Program-made: the position numbers and the translations under genes
The notes under the pieces: model-generated
Database searches by the model: none
Told to the model about the DNA's origin: nothing
The model's input: only the letters and a program-made list of their open reading frames with translations
Origin: Marinicella algicola
GTDB lineage: Bacteria > Pseudomonadota > Gammaproteobacteria > Xanthomonadales > Marinicellaceae
Assembly: GCF_028401385.1 (NCBI RefSeq)
Contig: NZ_JAQOMR010000001.1
Coordinates: 4,070,501-4,134,500, forward strand
Direction: 5' to 3'
DNA length: 64,000 nt
Shown here: positions 27,635 to 39,591 of the stretch, in pieces
Layout of the letters: every line of letters begins with the position of its first letter
Position numbering within the stretch: the stretch's first letter is position 1

Positions 27635-30081
27635 ATGGCAAATGCCGCAGGAACGATCATTCTCAATGACGGCTGGACTGCTGCAACGTCCGAAGACGCG
27701 GACCTCACTGTTGGATTGAAGGTCCCCGGCGATGTTCATTCCGCGCTGCTTGCCGCTGGCAAGGTCGAGGATCCGTATTGGCGGGATAATGAAACCCTGA
27801 CAGACTGGGTCCATCGCTCAGTCTGGACCGCAAAGCGGTCATTCAATCTGGATCGTGTGGAAGACGGGCACTTCACGCTTCGTTTTGAAAGCATCGACTG
27901 CCTTGCCGAAGTGCGCGTCAACGGCGCACCGGCCGGGCAAAGCGAGAGCCAGTTTCTGCGTTACGACTTCGATGTCACCGACCTCTTGCGTGAAGGCGAA
28001 AACGTGATCGAGGTGGTGTTTCTGTCCAATTCGCTTGCGGCGGAGAGGCGGGCGGAAAACTCCGATTTCCCGATGCCCTATTCGAAAAACAGCCGCATCG
28101 GCCATCTCAATTTCCTGCGCAAGACACAGTGCCATGGCGGATGGGACTGGGGGATCGCGCTTTGCCCGCTCGGCTTTTACGGGGATATTGCGGTTGTGCG
28201 CACGGCATCGATCCGGCTTGACGACGTCGCCATCCGCCAGCGCCACGAGGACGGTGCGGTGGAACTGGATGTGACGCTCCACGCCTTTGCCTTCGCGCCG
28301 GCGGTTGACGAAGCCACCGTCGAAATCGACGGTCACAAGGCCACCGCCACGCTTCATGCCTTTCCGGGTGAAAACCGCGTGACCGTGACGGCACGGGTGG
28401 AAAATCCGCGGCTTTGGTGGCCGTTTGGCCACGGCGAGCAAGCCTTCTACGAGCTTTCTGTTTCGCTCGGCGGCGAAACACGGGATTTCCGCATCGGTCT
28501 TCGCGATGTTGAGTTGCTGACCGATGCCGACGAGATCGGCAATCGCTTTGCGTTCAAGGTGAACGGGCGCGAAATTTTCATGAAGGGTGCAAACTGGATC
28601 CCGGGCGATGCGCTGCCCGAGCGTGCCACGCCCGATCAGGTGCGCGATCTTCTGCAATCGGCTGTCGATGCCAATATGAACATGATCCGCATCTGGGGCG
28701 GCGGGCAATATGAGGCCGATTGGTTCTATGAGCTATGCGACGAGCTTGGCTTGATGATCTGGCACGATTTCATGTTTGCCTGCAATCTCTACCCCGCCCA
28801 TGAGCGGCACTGGCTGGACCTGGTGCGCAAGGAGGCGCGTCAGCAGTTGCGCCGTCTTTCGCGCTTTGCGTCCATGGCGCTTTGGTGCGGTGACAATGAG
28901 CTTGTCGGTGCGCTGACCTGGTACAAGGAAAGCCTTGAGAACCGCGACCGTTATCTGGCGGTCTACGACCGGTTGAACCATGCGCTAGAAGAAGCGGTTG
29001 AAGACGAGGATCTCGGCCTGCCGTTCCGCCCGTCATCCCCCTCCGTCGGACGTCTTGATTTCGGCGACGGCTGGCATGTGGACACATCCGGCGACATGCA
29101 TTTCTGGGATGTATGGCATTCGGCCAAGGACTTCGAACACTATCGTTCCGTGAGGCCGCGCTTCTGCTCGGAATTCGGGTTCCAGTCCTTTCCCTCCATG
29201 CGGGTGATCGAGAGTTTCACTGCGGAAGAAGATCGCAACGTCTCCTCCACCGTCATGGATGTGCATCAGCGCAATGAGGGCGGCAACAGCCGGATCGTGG
29301 AAACCATCGCGCGCTATTTCCGCTTTCCCGACCGTTTCGAGGACATGGTCTATCTGAGCCAGGTCGGGCAGGGGCTGGCGATGAAGACGGCGATCGAATT
29401 CTGGCGCTCGAACAGGCCGCGCACCATGGGGACGCTGTTCTGGCAGTTGAACGATACCTGGCCGGTGGCAAGCTGGTCGAGCCTGGAATATGGCGGTGGA
29501 TGGAAGGCCACGCAGTATCTCGCCCGCCGTTTTTTGCCGATCTGATGGTCACCGCACAGCCGAATCCCGACACCGGTGCAATCACGCTGCTTGCCGTTTC
29601 GGACAGGATGGAAGATACGCCGATCACAGTCCGTCTGCGCAGTGTCGACGCAATATCGGGAAAGATCGCGGAGATCGGTGCCTATGCGATGACGGCGAAG
29701 GCTGCCAGCGCCGTCGAGATTGCGCGCATCCGCCCTGAGACACTGGAGGCCAGCGCCTTCCTGGTGTTTGACTGGCGGGATGATGCCGGCAACGTGCTCG
29801 GTGAGAATGAGTATCTGCCGCAAAGGCCGAAGGCCTACCGTTTTGCGGAGCCTCAGATCGAGACATCGGAGGAAACGCTTGACGATGGTTACTTTCGGAT
29901 CACGGTGACGAGCGACCGGCCCGCGCTCTACGTAACCTATGATCACGGCGGTGATGACATCTATTCCGACAACTGCTTCACGCTGCTGCCCGGGGAGCCG
30001 AAAGTGCTCACGGTGACGCGCCGTCGACGCTCGCATCTGCCGGAAAGCTCTGTGCGTGAACTCAGATATCTCCGTGCCTGA
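27635..30081 (+). CDS. Beta-mannosidase, glycoside hydrolase family 2 (frameshifted)
   Basis: Releases beta-linked mannose from the non-reducing end of manno-oligosaccharides. GH2 domains in order: jelly-roll sugar-binding domain (VPGDVHSALL, RVNGAPAG), immunoglobulin-like domain, then the TIM barrel with GANWIPGDALPER and MIRIWGGGQYE. The general acid is Glu422 (WCGDNEL) and the nucleophile Glu513 (FCSEFGFQSFPS); TLFWQLNDTWPVASW follows. The C-terminal domain reads on after the six-T run 29530-29535 if a seventh T is added (ARRFFADLMVTAQ), giving 815 residues. No signal peptide is evident, so it is likely cytoplasmic. Confidence 0.93.
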
Positions 30082-30243
30082 CAGTTCGCGCAGACAGGTC
30101 CCGTTCGCAAACGACGCAGGGAGGGTCAAACGAAAGCTTGCTCTTCAAAGCTCTTTGCCCTATTTCTCTCGCGCCGAGGCCGATGAGGGACTAGTTTGCA
30201 GCGAAAATGCTGTCCCTTCGAAGAACGGAGGCCACGAACCAAT

Positions 30244-32082
30244 ATGGAAATTCGAATTCCCATGCAGTTATCCAAGCCCTTTACCGGTTTGTTCGACGCG
30301 CTGGTGGCGCGTTTCCTTCCCAGAGCCAACCGTAGTCTTCTCTTCCGCCTGCTTTCGGAAAATCTGCGTGACCAAGCGCCGTGGTATGCCCTTGCCACAG
30401 TCGCGATGTTGATTGTGGCTGGCATGACTGCGCTCAGCGCCTGGATCATGAAGGATATCGTCAACGAAACGGTGGTCTCCCAGAACATGAACCGCATGTT
30501 CATGCTGGCGGGTGGCGTTGCGATGATTTTCATCGTCAAGGGCATTGCGACCTACTTTCAGATCGTGATCCTGAGCAAGGCTGGCAACAATATTATTGCC
30601 AAGGCGCAGAGTAGTATTTTCAGTCGTATCCTTCAGCAGGATCTGAATTTCTTCATCAAATTTCCGTCCTCTGACCTCGTTATGCGTCTGACGAACAATG
30701 CCCAGGCAGCCCGGACGGCTATGGACCTTGTTCTGACATCAGCTGTGCGCGATCTGTTTTCCCTGGTCGGGCTGGTGATCGTGATGTTTATCCAGCAACC
30801 GATCCTGTCGCTCGTGTCGTTCATCATCGGGCCTGTCGCTTTCGTCGGCGTTCGTTACCTGACGAACAAAGTTCGTGACATCATGAGTCAGGAGCTGACG
30901 GCCGTCATGAAAATCATCGAAGGCGTCCAGGAAGCGTCAACAGGTGTACGGATTATCAAGGCCTTCGGCCTCGAAAACCATATGCGTGACCGCATGAATA
31001 AGCAGGTAACGCAAGTGGAGCACCGCGCCAACAGCATTGCCCGGCTTTCCGCGGCCACCAGTCCGATCATGGAAACGCTGTCCGGCCTCGCTATTGCCGG
31101 TGTTATTGCGCTCAGTGGTTTCTGGGTTGTCGGCGGTGACCAGACGCCGGGTGAGCTGATGTCGTTCATCACCGCCCTGCTCCTGGCCTATGAGCCTGCC
31201 AAGCGGCTGGCCCGGATGCGCGTCAATCTGGAAACCGCCATGGTCGGCGTACGAATGATGTATGAGATCAAGGATCATCCGATCCGCCTGACGGAGGCTG
31301 AAAATCCACAGCCTGTACCTCCGGGTGGCGGCGATATCGTTTTTGAAGGTGTTGGGTTTTCCTACGACCAGAACAACCCGCTCTTTAACAACCTGAATCT
31401 GATTTTTCCGGCTGGCAAGACCACAGCGCTTGTGGGGGCCTCAGGCGGCGGTAAATCGACGATCATCAACCTCGTCATGCGCATGTTCGATCCCGACGAA
31501 GGTGTGATTACCGTGAATGGTCTCGACCTGAGGGAAGTCTCGTTCGAGTCTCTTCGCAGGCACATGTCCTATGTCGGACAGGATACGTTCCTGTTCAACG
31601 GAACGGTTCGGGAGAACCTCGCACTTGGTCGCGAGGGCGCAACTGAAGAAGAGATTGTCGACGCAGCCAAATCAGCGCACGCTCATGACTTCATCATGAA
31701 TATGAGCGATGGCTATGACTCATTCGTTGGCGAAAACGGCGGCAACCTGTCAGGCGGACAGAAGCAACGTCTTGCGATTGCACGCGCAATGCTCCGCGAT
31801 GCCGATATTCTGATCCTTGATGAAGCCACCAGTGCTCTTGATTCTTACGCTGAATCCCTGGTGCAGGATGCGCTAGCACGGCTGACCAAGGACCGGACGA
31901 CGATCGTGATCGCGCACCGTCTTGCGACCATCACCTCGGCCGACAATATTGTCGTTCTCGAGAACGGTGCGATTCTCGAGCAGGGTCCGCAGCGCGAACT
32001 ACTCGGACATGACGGTCCCTATCGCCGTCTGTATGAGTTGCAGATTTTGCCTCAACTGGAAGAAGCGGAAGCTTATCCGTAA
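30244..32082 (+). CDS. ABC transporter with fused membrane and ATPase domains, MsbA-like exporter
   Basis: 612 residues, intact. Six membrane segments in the first 320 residues (ALATVAMLIVAGMTALSAWI, VGLVIVMFIQQPILSL and others), then the ATPase domain with Walker A GASGGGKST, Q-loop YVGQDTFLFNG, signature NLSGGQKQR, Walker B ILILDEATSALD and switch IAHRL. The layout matches lipid A/lipid or drug exporters such as MsbA; the cargo is unknown. I chose the ATG at 30244; a frame from 30196 lacks support and an ATG at 30262 is possible. Codon choice is more T-ending than in its neighbours. A clear terminator follows. Confidence 0.9.
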   Translation: MEIRIPMQLSKPFTGLFDALVARFLPRANRSLLFRLLSENLRDQAPWYALATVAMLIVAGMTALSAWIMKDIVNETVVSQNMNRMFMLAGGVAMIFIVKGIATYFQIVILSKAGNNIIAKAQSSIFSRILQQDLNFFIKFPSSDLVMRLTNNAQAARTAMDLVLTSAVRDLFSLVGLVIVMFIQQPILSLVSFIIGPVAFVGVRYLTNKVRDIMSQELTAVMKIIEGVQEASTGVRIIKAFGLENHMRDRMNKQVTQVEHRANSIARLSAATSPIMETLSGLAIAGVIALSGFWVVGGDQTPGELMSFITALLLAYEPAKRLARMRVNLETAMVGVRMMYEIKDHPIRLTEAENPQPVPPGGGDIVFEGVGFSYDQNNPLFNNLNLIFPAGKTTALVGASGGGKSTIINLVMRMFDPDEGVITVNGLDLREVSFESLRRHMSYVGQDTFLFNGTVRENLALGREGATEEEIVDAAKSAHAHDFIMNMSDGYDSFVGENGGNLSGGQKQRLAIARAMLRDADILILDEATSALDSYAESLVQDALARLTKDRTTIVIAHRLATITSADNIVVLENGAILEQGPQRELLGHDGPYRRLYELQILPQLEEAEAYP

Positions 32083-32110
32083 GACGTTTGGGCCGGCGCT
32101 GCCGGTCTCA

Positions 32111-32143
32111 AAGCCTCACCGGGGAATACGGTGGGGCTTTTTA
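32111..32143 (+). terminator. Rho-independent terminator of the MsbA-like gene
   Basis: GCCTCACCG pairs with CGGTGGGGC (one wobble) around GGGAATA, followed by TTTTTATT. Confidence 0.85.
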
Positions 32144-32447
32144 TTGCGTGTTGCGGTTGGTGACCCTTCAGTTTCCCACTCTTTTTCGGAGCAGGCAGCT
32201 GCACTTGTTATCCCTTGTTTTACAGTCCTCGGAGGCGATCCAACGGCCTACTGGATTAGGTGGGCCAAGGCTCGCGACGGCAACAGGGATTGATTTGCAG
32301 GCCAGTTTTGGTGATGCTAATTGAAATATGGCATTTTCGTGTCCGGCTTTGTCGAGCCGTCACGGCCCGCTGGCGTACGGCGTGGCAGAAGAGGAAGGAA
32401 ATATGCGGGTCGGCAAGCTCGCAAACGAACAAGGACCGGTATTCAAG
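32144..32447. other. Intergenic region before the universal stress gene
   Basis: No recognisable gene; frames that cross it lack ribosome-binding sites and family similarity. It presumably holds the promoter of the stress-protein gene. Confidence 0.4.
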
Positions 32448-32863
32448 ATGTTCAAAAAATTATGGTGCCCGTCGATCTTGCGCATGTCGACAAGCTGACG
32501 CGTTCACTCAAGACGGCTGCCGAAATCGCGAAACTCTATGACGCGCCTGTCACCTTTGTCGGCGTGACGTCTTCTGCTCCCGGAGCGCTCGGGCATAATC
32601 CCAGCGAATTCAAGGCAAGGCTCAAAGCCTTTGCCGAGGCGCAATCCGCCCAATACGGCATCGCCACGGACAGCCGCGTTGTCATTGCGCATGATCCAGC
32701 CGTTGATCTCAATCAGTCTCTGGCGCGCACTGTCGGCGAAATCGGCTGCGATCTGGTGATCATGGCGACCCATGTTCCAAACCTTGCAGACCACTTCATG
32801 CATTCGCATGGCGGCCAGCTGGCAACCCATACCGACGCGTCGATATTCCTGGTCCGCGGCTGA
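32448..32863 (+). CDS. Universal stress protein, UspA family (frameshifted at the N terminus)
   Basis: Small cytoplasmic nucleotide-binding-fold protein. MFKKIMVPVDL is restored if the six-A run at 32454-32459 has a seventh A; the rest reads LAHVDKLTRSLKTAAEIA, VTFVGVTSS, CDLVIMATHVP and the C-terminal strand DASIFLVRG. The repaired length is 138 residues. The usual ATP-binding GxxGx9G(S/T) is only partly matched (SHGGQLATHTDASIFLV), so nucleotide binding is uncertain. It lies 63 bases before a BCCT transporter, an arrangement seen with other transport genes, where Usp proteins may modulate the carrier. Confidence 0.85.
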
Positions 32864-32926
32864 AGCGGCAATTGCCCGACCTGAAGCGTTCAGGTGCGAA
32901 CTGATTGCAAAATAAGGAGTTTATTC

Positions 32927-34539
32927 ATGTCCGATACGGGGATTCCCGAGCCAGAGGGCGACACTGAAATTATCGATACCGACTACGAGATCGGTCAGGA
33001 TAATATCACGACGAACATCGGCCCGTTCGGGTTGGATATCCACAATCCGGTCTTCCTGATCTCTGGTCTTGCTGTTGTCGCTTTCGTGCTCGCAACTCTG
33101 GCCTTTCAGGACGAGGCCGCGACCATTTTCAACGGTATGCGGGACTGGTTGACCTCGACCTTTGACTGGTTCTTCCTGGCCGCCGGCAACGTTTTCGTGC
33201 TGCTCGGGATTTACCTGATCTTTTCGCCTTACGGTAAAATCCGTCTCGGTGGCGCCGACGCAACGCCGGACTATACCTATACCGGATGGTTTGCGATGCT
33301 GTTTGCCGCCGGCATGGGTATCGGGCTGATGTTTTACGGCGTTTCCGAGCCGATCTCACACTTCACGTCTTCGGTGGCTGAAAATGCCGGTTCGCCTGAA
33401 AGCTGGGCACCGCTTGGCGGCGCGCCCGGAAACCCGGCTGAAGCCAAAGCCTGGCGATGGCCGCAACCATCTTCCATTGGGCGCTTCATCCCTGGGCGAT
33501 CTATGCGATCGTGGCACTGGCACTGGCGCTGTTTTCCTACAACAAGGGCCTGCCACTCGCCATGCGTTCGGTGTTCTATCCGATTTTTGGTGATCGGGTC
33601 TGGGGCTGGACGGGTCACATCATCGATGTGCTTGCTGTGCTGGCCACGTTGTTCGGGCTTGCGACGTCTCTCGGCATCGGTGCCGAGCAGGCGAATGCTG
33701 GCCTGAACCACATCTTCGGGCTTCCGGTGGATGACCTTTCGAAGGTTGTGCTGATCATCGCGATCACAGGTATTGCGCTGGGTTCGGTTGTTGCCGGTAT
33801 GGATGCCGGCGTGCAGCGGCTGTCGATGATCAACATGGTGCTTGCTGGCCTTCTGTTGCTGTTCGTCATCCTCGTCGGGCCGACTCTCGCCATTCTTGGC
33901 GGTCTGTTCTCCAACTTCGTCGATTATGCCCGCTATCTGCCGGAGCTTGCCAATCCGTTCGGCCGCTCCGACAAGAACTTCCTCGATGGCTGGACCGCGT
34001 TCTACTGGGCCTGGTGGATTTCCTGGTCGCCCTTTGTCGGTATGTTTATCGCGCGCGTCTCGCGTGGCCGGACGGTACGCGAATTCCTCACCTGCGTGCT
34101 GATCATTCCGTCGCTGGTTTCGATCGTGTGGATGACCGTGTTTGGCGATACGGCGATCCACGAGATCATCGTCAACAACTACGAGGCGCTGGGCAATGCG
34201 CCACTCGACCTGAAGCTTTTTGTCATGCTGGAGGCTCTGCCGCTGGCGACGATCACCTCGGTTATCGGCATCGTGCTGGTCATCGTCTTCTTCGTGACCT
34301 CGTCCGACTCCGGCTCGATCGTGATCGATACCATTACCGCTGGTGGCAAGGTGGATGCGCCCGTGCCTCAGCGGGTGTTCTGGGCAAGCTTCGAAGGGCT
34401 GGTGGCGATCGCGCTGCTGCTCGGCGGCGGACTGACGGCGCTTCAGGCGATGGCGGTTTCAACCGGCTTTCCGTTCACCATCGTGCTGTTGCTCGCCTGC
34501 TTTGCCATCATCAAGGGGCTGAGAAGCGAGCCGCGCTGA
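32927..34539 (+). CDS. BCCT family betaine/carnitine/choline transporter (frameshifted)
   Basis: Sodium- or proton-coupled carrier of quaternary ammonium compounds, 12 membrane segments, used in osmoprotection or as a carbon and nitrogen source. Signatures are YTGWFAMLFAAGMGIGLMFYG, VSEPISHF, IFHWALHPWAIYAIVALALA, YWAWWISWSPFVGMFIARVSRG (the conserved Trp box) and FFVTSSDSGSIVIDT. One base is missing near 33452; repair gives ALAMAATIFHWAL and 537 residues. The ATG at 32927 follows AAGGAG. A terminator follows at 34565. Confidence 0.92.
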
Positions 34540-34564
34540 GAGCAACGGCTTCAGTCGTAAAAAC

Positions 34565-34599
34565 GGGCGGCGGTCTTCAGGAGTCGCCGCCCTTTGTAT
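34565..34599 (+). terminator. Rho-independent terminator of the BCCT gene
   Basis: GGGCGGCG (34565-34572) pairs with CGCCGCCC (34585-34592), followed by TTTGTATTT. Confidence 0.8.
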
Positions 34600-34785
34600 T
34601 TGGTCCCCTCGCTGTTTTCTTCCGGGCTTTTGGGCTTGAAAGAGCCGGAAGCCCTCTGTCGTGCTGCGTTGCATATTTTAGTATAAGGGGGCGGCGCATC
34701 GCTTGTTGCTGGCGCCTCGACAATGGTGGCAGGGTGCCATCCGTTCCGATGTCCGTTGGAACCTTCTGAGCAGGCGTTTCTTGTG

Positions 34786-34823
34786 TTGACCTCTGCCAAA
34801 AGTTCGGACATAATAAATTATGT
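34786..34823 (+). promoter_or_regulatory. hyuA promoter with overlapping palindrome; probable leaderless start
   Basis: TTGACC (34786-34791), 17-base spacer, CATAAT (34809-34814), then only AAATT before the ATG at 34820. Transcription should begin at or beside the A of the start codon, and no ribosome-binding site is present upstream. A perfect inverted repeat ACATAAT-AA-ATTATGT (34808-34823) covers the -10 box and the start codon and is a likely operator. Confidence 0.6.
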
Positions 34824-36901
34824 ACAGACTTGCTATTGATATTGGCGGAACCTTTTCGGATGTCGTTCTGGAAGGCGAAACGCTCTCCTCGCTCAAGGTG
34901 CTGACCACGCCTGAAGCGCCCGAGAAGGCTGCGCTCGAAGGCAGCTTGGCGCTTCTTGGCGAAAGTGATGTGGATTTCAGCGCTGTCACCACCGTTATCC
35001 ACGGGACCACCCTTGCAACCAATGCCCTGATCGAGCGGCGCGGTGCGAAAACCGCTCTGATCACGACACGGGGTTTCCGCGATATCCTGGAAATGGGGTA
35101 TGAACGCCGTTTCGAACAATATGATGTCAATCTGGAGCTGCCGGCCCCGTTGGTGCCGCGAGAACTGCGTTTGACGGTCGACGAGCGGATGGATGCCTAC
35201 GGCACGCCGCTTCGCGCGCCGGCGGAAGCCGAGATCGATGATATCGCTGCGCGCCTGATGGAAGAGCGGATTGAGGCCGTCGCCATCGGATTTCTCCATG
35301 CAACGGCCAATGATGCGCATGAGCGCGCGGTTGCAGAGTGGCTGCGGGCGCGTCTTCCAGAAGATGTCACCATTTGTCTGAGCAGCGATGTATCGCCTGA
35401 AATCCGTGAGTATGAGCGATTTTCAACCGTCGCCGCGAATGCCTATGTGCGGCCGCTGATGTCACGCTATCTTAGCCGTTTTGACAAGGCGATGCGGGAG
35501 CGCGGTTTCCGTGGCGAGTTCATGCTGATGCTATCGGGCGGCGGGCTGACGACGGTCGATCAGGCCTCACGCATGCCGATCAGGCTGGTGGAATCGGGGC
35601 CGGCGGGAGGGGTCGCGCTCGGTGCGCGGGTTTCACGCGAGATCGGAATTGAAAAATGCTCGCCTTTGACATGGGCGGAACAACGGCCAAAATTTGCTTC
35701 CTCGAGAATGCCGAACCGGTGACAGCGCGCCGCTTCGAAGTGGCGCGCGCCTGGCGTGACAAAAGGGATCTGGGCTGCCGGTTCGGATTCCAACGACCGA
35801 GCTGGTGGAGATCGGTGCCGGTGGTGGATCCATCGCCCGGTGCGACGCACTCGGACGGCTCGCGGTCGGCCCCAAAAGCGCGGGCGCTGTGCCCGGTCCT
35901 GCGGCCTACGGGCTCGGCGGAACTGAGCCGACAATCAGCGATGCCAATGTGGTGCTGGGCAAGCTTGCGCCTGAAGGATTTGCCGGTGGCCGGCTCGCGC
36001 TGCGCCCTGAGCTGGCCCTGAAGGCCATCGAAGAAAAGATTGTTGAGCCGCTTGGCATGAGTTCTCCGGAATGGGCGGCAGCCGGGATCACCGAAATCGG
36101 AGAGGAGGCCATGGCCAACGCCGCGCGGGTTCACGCCGTCGAGCAGGGCAAGGATGTTACGGCCTATACGCTCATGGCGTCAGGCGGCGCGGGGCCGCTG
36201 CATGCCGTTCGGCTTGCGGAAAAGCTCGGTATTTCAAAAGTGGTCATTCCGTCTTTTGCGGGGGTTGGGTCAGCGGTTGGGTTCCTGAGTGCGCCGATCG
36301 CCTACGAGGTTGTCCGCAGCGTTCTGGCACCGCTGGAGTGTCTCGACATGAAGCGGCTTTGCAAACTTCAGGCTGATATGGCCGATGAAGCGAATGCTGT
36401 TGTGCTGCCGGCGCTCGCCGCAGGCGATAGCGCCGCGATGACGCTGGCAGCGGAACTGCGCTACGAGGGGCAGGGGCATGCCCTCAGAGTTGCGCTTGAC
36501 GGTTTGGTGGAAACAACTGCCGCTGTCGAAAACATGCGCCAGTCTTTCGTGGATGCCTATCACGCAGTTTATGGTGCCTATCACTACGCCAATGCGATCG
36601 AGTTGGTTGCCTTCAGTATCACGGTTAAGGGGCGGATCCGGCCATAGTTGCACCGCCGGAAAGCGCGGTGCGCGCGCATCCGGTGACCGAAATCGCAAAG
36701 ACAGAGGTTTTCTCTCCGCTCACCGGTGAAAAAATCGCGTTCGCGCGCTGTCTGCGGGAGGCGCAGACGCCCGGTGGCTTTTTCGCGGGGCCGATGATGG
36801 TGATCGAGGACCAGACCACGATCTATGTGCCCGCCGGCTGGCGCGGACGCATCCATGCCCTCGGGCATGTCGAACTTGAACGGGAGGTGTCGTCGTCATG
36901 A
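34820..36901 (+). CDS. hyuA: Hydantoinase/5-oxoprolinase subunit A, HyuA (frameshifted three times)
   Basis: ATP-dependent amidohydrolase subunit of the HyuA/OXP family, which opens hydantoins, 5-oxoproline or related lactams with HyuB. The N-terminal nucleotide-binding fold reads YRLAIDIGGTFSDVVL, HGTTLATNALIERRGA and ESGPAGGVALGA; after repair FDMGGTTAKICF and IGAGGGSIA follow. Breaks: the five-A run 35652-35656, the four-A run 35761-35764 and near 36642. The repaired length is 694 residues, normal for the family. The stop overlaps the hyuB ATG (ATGA). It is the first gene of a run with hyuB, a TRAP transporter and a GntR regulator. Confidence 0.9.
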
Positions 36902-38588
36902 CAGAACAGCAATTGTCGGACGCGGATATCATCGCCCTGAATGTGATGTGGAACCGCCTGATATCGGTTTGCGAAGAACAGGCAAATGCACTGCTGCGAG
37001 TTGCCTTCGGCGCCATCGTGCGTGAGGCCGGCGACCTTTCCGCCGGCATCTTCGATGCCCGAGGCCGGATGATGGCCCAAGCCGTCACCGGCACCCCGGA
37101 CACGTCAATACCATGGCCAAGTCGGTCAATGCCATGCTCGCGCATATCCCGGCCGAAACGCTTGCCGACGGCGACGTGTTGATCACCAACGACCCGTGGC
37201 TCGGGGCCGGCCATGTCTTTGACTTTGTGCTGGTCACGCCGGTGTTCGTCGCGGGTAGTATTGTCGGCTATATCGCCTCGACATGCCATGTGGTCGATGT
37301 CGGCGGACTTGGCTGGTCTGCCGAGGCTCGTTCGGTGTTCGAGGAAGGGGTGGTGATCCCGGTCTCCAGACTGCGCCGCGCCGGTGAGGTCAACGAGGAA
37401 CTGCTCGCGCTGATCGCCATCAATTCCCGTGTTCCGCGTGAGGCGCGCGGCGATGTTATTTCTCTTATGAGCTGCAATGACGAAGGCCGCAGGCGGCTTT
37501 CTGCGCTGATGGAGGAATATCATGTGATCTCGCTTGAACCGCTTGCCGCGTTCATTTTCGAGCGCTCTGCGGAGGCTACCCGCGCCGCTATCGCACGGGT
37601 GCCGGAAGGCGTTTACCATGCCGAGACCGAGCTTGACGGCTATGATTCCCCAATTCGTCTCAAGGCTGAGATGACGGTCAAGGGCGGCGAAATTCATGTC
37701 GACCTTGCCGGTTCGTCTCCGGCTGTGGCGAAGGGCATCAACTGTCCGCTCAATTACAGCCAGGCCTATGCTTCTTTTGGCATCAAGGTCGCCATCGCGC
37801 CGGAAGTGCCGAACAATCACGCCTCGCTTGCGCCGATACAGATCGGTGCACCGTCCGGACTGATTGTCAGCGCCGAGCGACCCTGGCCAGTTACCGCGCG
37901 TCACGTAGTAGGCCAAGCGCTGCCGGACCTGATGCTGGGATGCCTGTCGCAGGCCAAGCGGGGCGAAATCCTTGCTGAGAGCGCAGGCGCGCTTTGGGTT
38001 CTTGCGATTTCGGTTGAAGGCGAAGGCGGATTTGCATCGCTCAATGTCGCCCTTGGCGGCATGGGGGCGCGACCGGCTTCGGACGGGCTGTCGACCACGG
38101 CATTTCCCTCGGGTGTTGGCACCGTTCCCGTTGAAATAGCGGAAACCGTAGCGCCGTTGATCTATGAGAAGAAGGAGTTCGCGCCCGATAGTGGTGGTGC
38201 AGGTACCTGGCGCGGCGGTCTCGGGCAGGAGATCCGGATCCGCTCATCGCGCGGGCAGGCACTGACCCTGTCGGCGGCGGCCTTCGAGCGCCTCAAGCAA
38301 GGCGCTGAAGGACGGGATGGCGGCAAGGCCGGAGCGCCGGGCCATGCCGAGATTTCAGACGGAACCGTGATTGCCAGCAAGGGCCTCTATACCATCCCCG
38401 CGGGCGAAACGCTGATATTGCGGACCCCTGGCGGCGGCGGCTTCGGGCCGCCGGAAGGGCGGGCACCGGAACGTTTGGCCGCAGATTTGCGCAAGGGGCT
38501 GATCAGCGAGGTGGCTGCGGGCGAACAATATGGCTATGATACAACCAATTGTAGTGACAGGCGACAAGAAACCGACAGAGGAGAATGA
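36898..38588 (+). CDS. hyuB: Hydantoinase B / oxoprolinase subunit B, HyuB (frameshifted)
   Basis: Catalytic partner of HyuA. Family stretches: VMWNRLISVCEEQANALLR, GDLSAGIFDARGRM, GDVLITNDPWLGAGHVFDF, NEELLALIAINSRVPREA, LAGSSPAVAKGINCPLNYSQAYASF (split across the hydrophobic core), GGAGTWRGGLGQEIRI and TPGGGGFGPPEGR. A base is missing near 37099; repair gives TPGHVNTMAKSVNAML and 563 residues. It starts in the hyuA stop. The substrate class, cyclic amide, follows from the family; the exact compound is unknown. Confidence 0.9.
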
Positions 38589-38592
38589 ACGC

Positions 38593-39575
38593 ATGAAAGC
38601 ATTTCACACATTGGCTCTTGCTACGGCTGCCGTCATGGGTGCCGGCGCAGCTGCGGCTCAGACCCAGTGGGATTTTTCAACGCCTTGGCCAGACACCAAT
38701 TTTCAGGCCAAGGCCGCACATCAGTTTGCCGAAGCCGTTACTGTGGCGACGGACGGCGATGTGCAGATCAATGTCTTCAATGGCGGCGAGATCGGTGTGA
38801 GCGGCACCGAAAGCATGGCCGCCGTGGAAACCGGCATCGTGCAGATGGCCGACTTCCTGTTGTTCCTGCAGGCAGGCGAAGAGCCGCTGCTGGCCATCGA
38901 CACGTTGCCCTATCTTATTCAGGGGCAGGAGCAGATGGCGACCTTCCTCGAAGTGGCTTCGCCGGTGTTCGATGAAATCGCCGCAAGCCACAACCAGAAG
39001 ATTCTCTATTATGTTCCCTGGCCGTCTCCGGGGCTTTACTCCAAGAGCAAGATCACAACGGCTGAAGATCTGGAAGGCCAGCGTATTCGCGCGTTCAATC
39101 CCGCAAGCTTCGAGTTCCTGAGCAAGCTTGGCGCGGCGCCGCTGGAGATGCCCTGGGGGATGTTGTTCCCGCACTTGCCGCTGGCACGATCGATGGCGTT
39201 GCGACCTCGACGTCGTCCGGCGTTGACGGAAAGCTTTGGGATACAACGTCCTATTTCAACCCGCTTCAGTGGTCGACGTCGACGGACGTCGTGACGGTCA
39301 ATCTCGATGTGTGGAATGCACTTCCCGAGGAAGATCGCCAGGCAATCGAAGGCGTTGTCGAAACGCTGGAGGCTGAATTCTGGGCACAGAGCGCGGCCGA
39401 GGATGATGGAAAGACCGAAATTCTCGTTGAAAACGGAATCACCGTGACCGAGGCCGAGGCGTCCATGAAGGCTGTCATGTCGCAAGCCGGCCAGGAAATG
39501 TGGGATGCCTTTGTCGAACGGGTTCCGGCCGCCGGGCCAATCATCGAGCAGTATACCGCAGAGGCTGGAAAATAA
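38593..39575 (+). CDS. dctP: TRAP transporter substrate-binding protein DctP (frameshifted)
   Basis: Periplasmic receptor of a TRAP uptake system, with a signal peptide (LALATAAVMGAGAAAAQ) and the DctP pattern WDFSTPWPDTNFQAKAAHQFA, FNGGEIG, GLYSKSKITTAEDLEGQRIR and VVTVNLDVWNALPEED. One base is missing near 39170; repair joins GMLFPALAAGTIDGVATS to GKLWDTTSYFNPLQW. The repaired length is 327 residues. It starts behind GAGGAG five bases after the hyuB stop, so import and hydrolysis genes are co-transcribed. The ligand is presumably the HyuAB substrate. Confidence 0.9.
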
Positions 39576-39591
39576 CGTTTAGCAGCAGATT

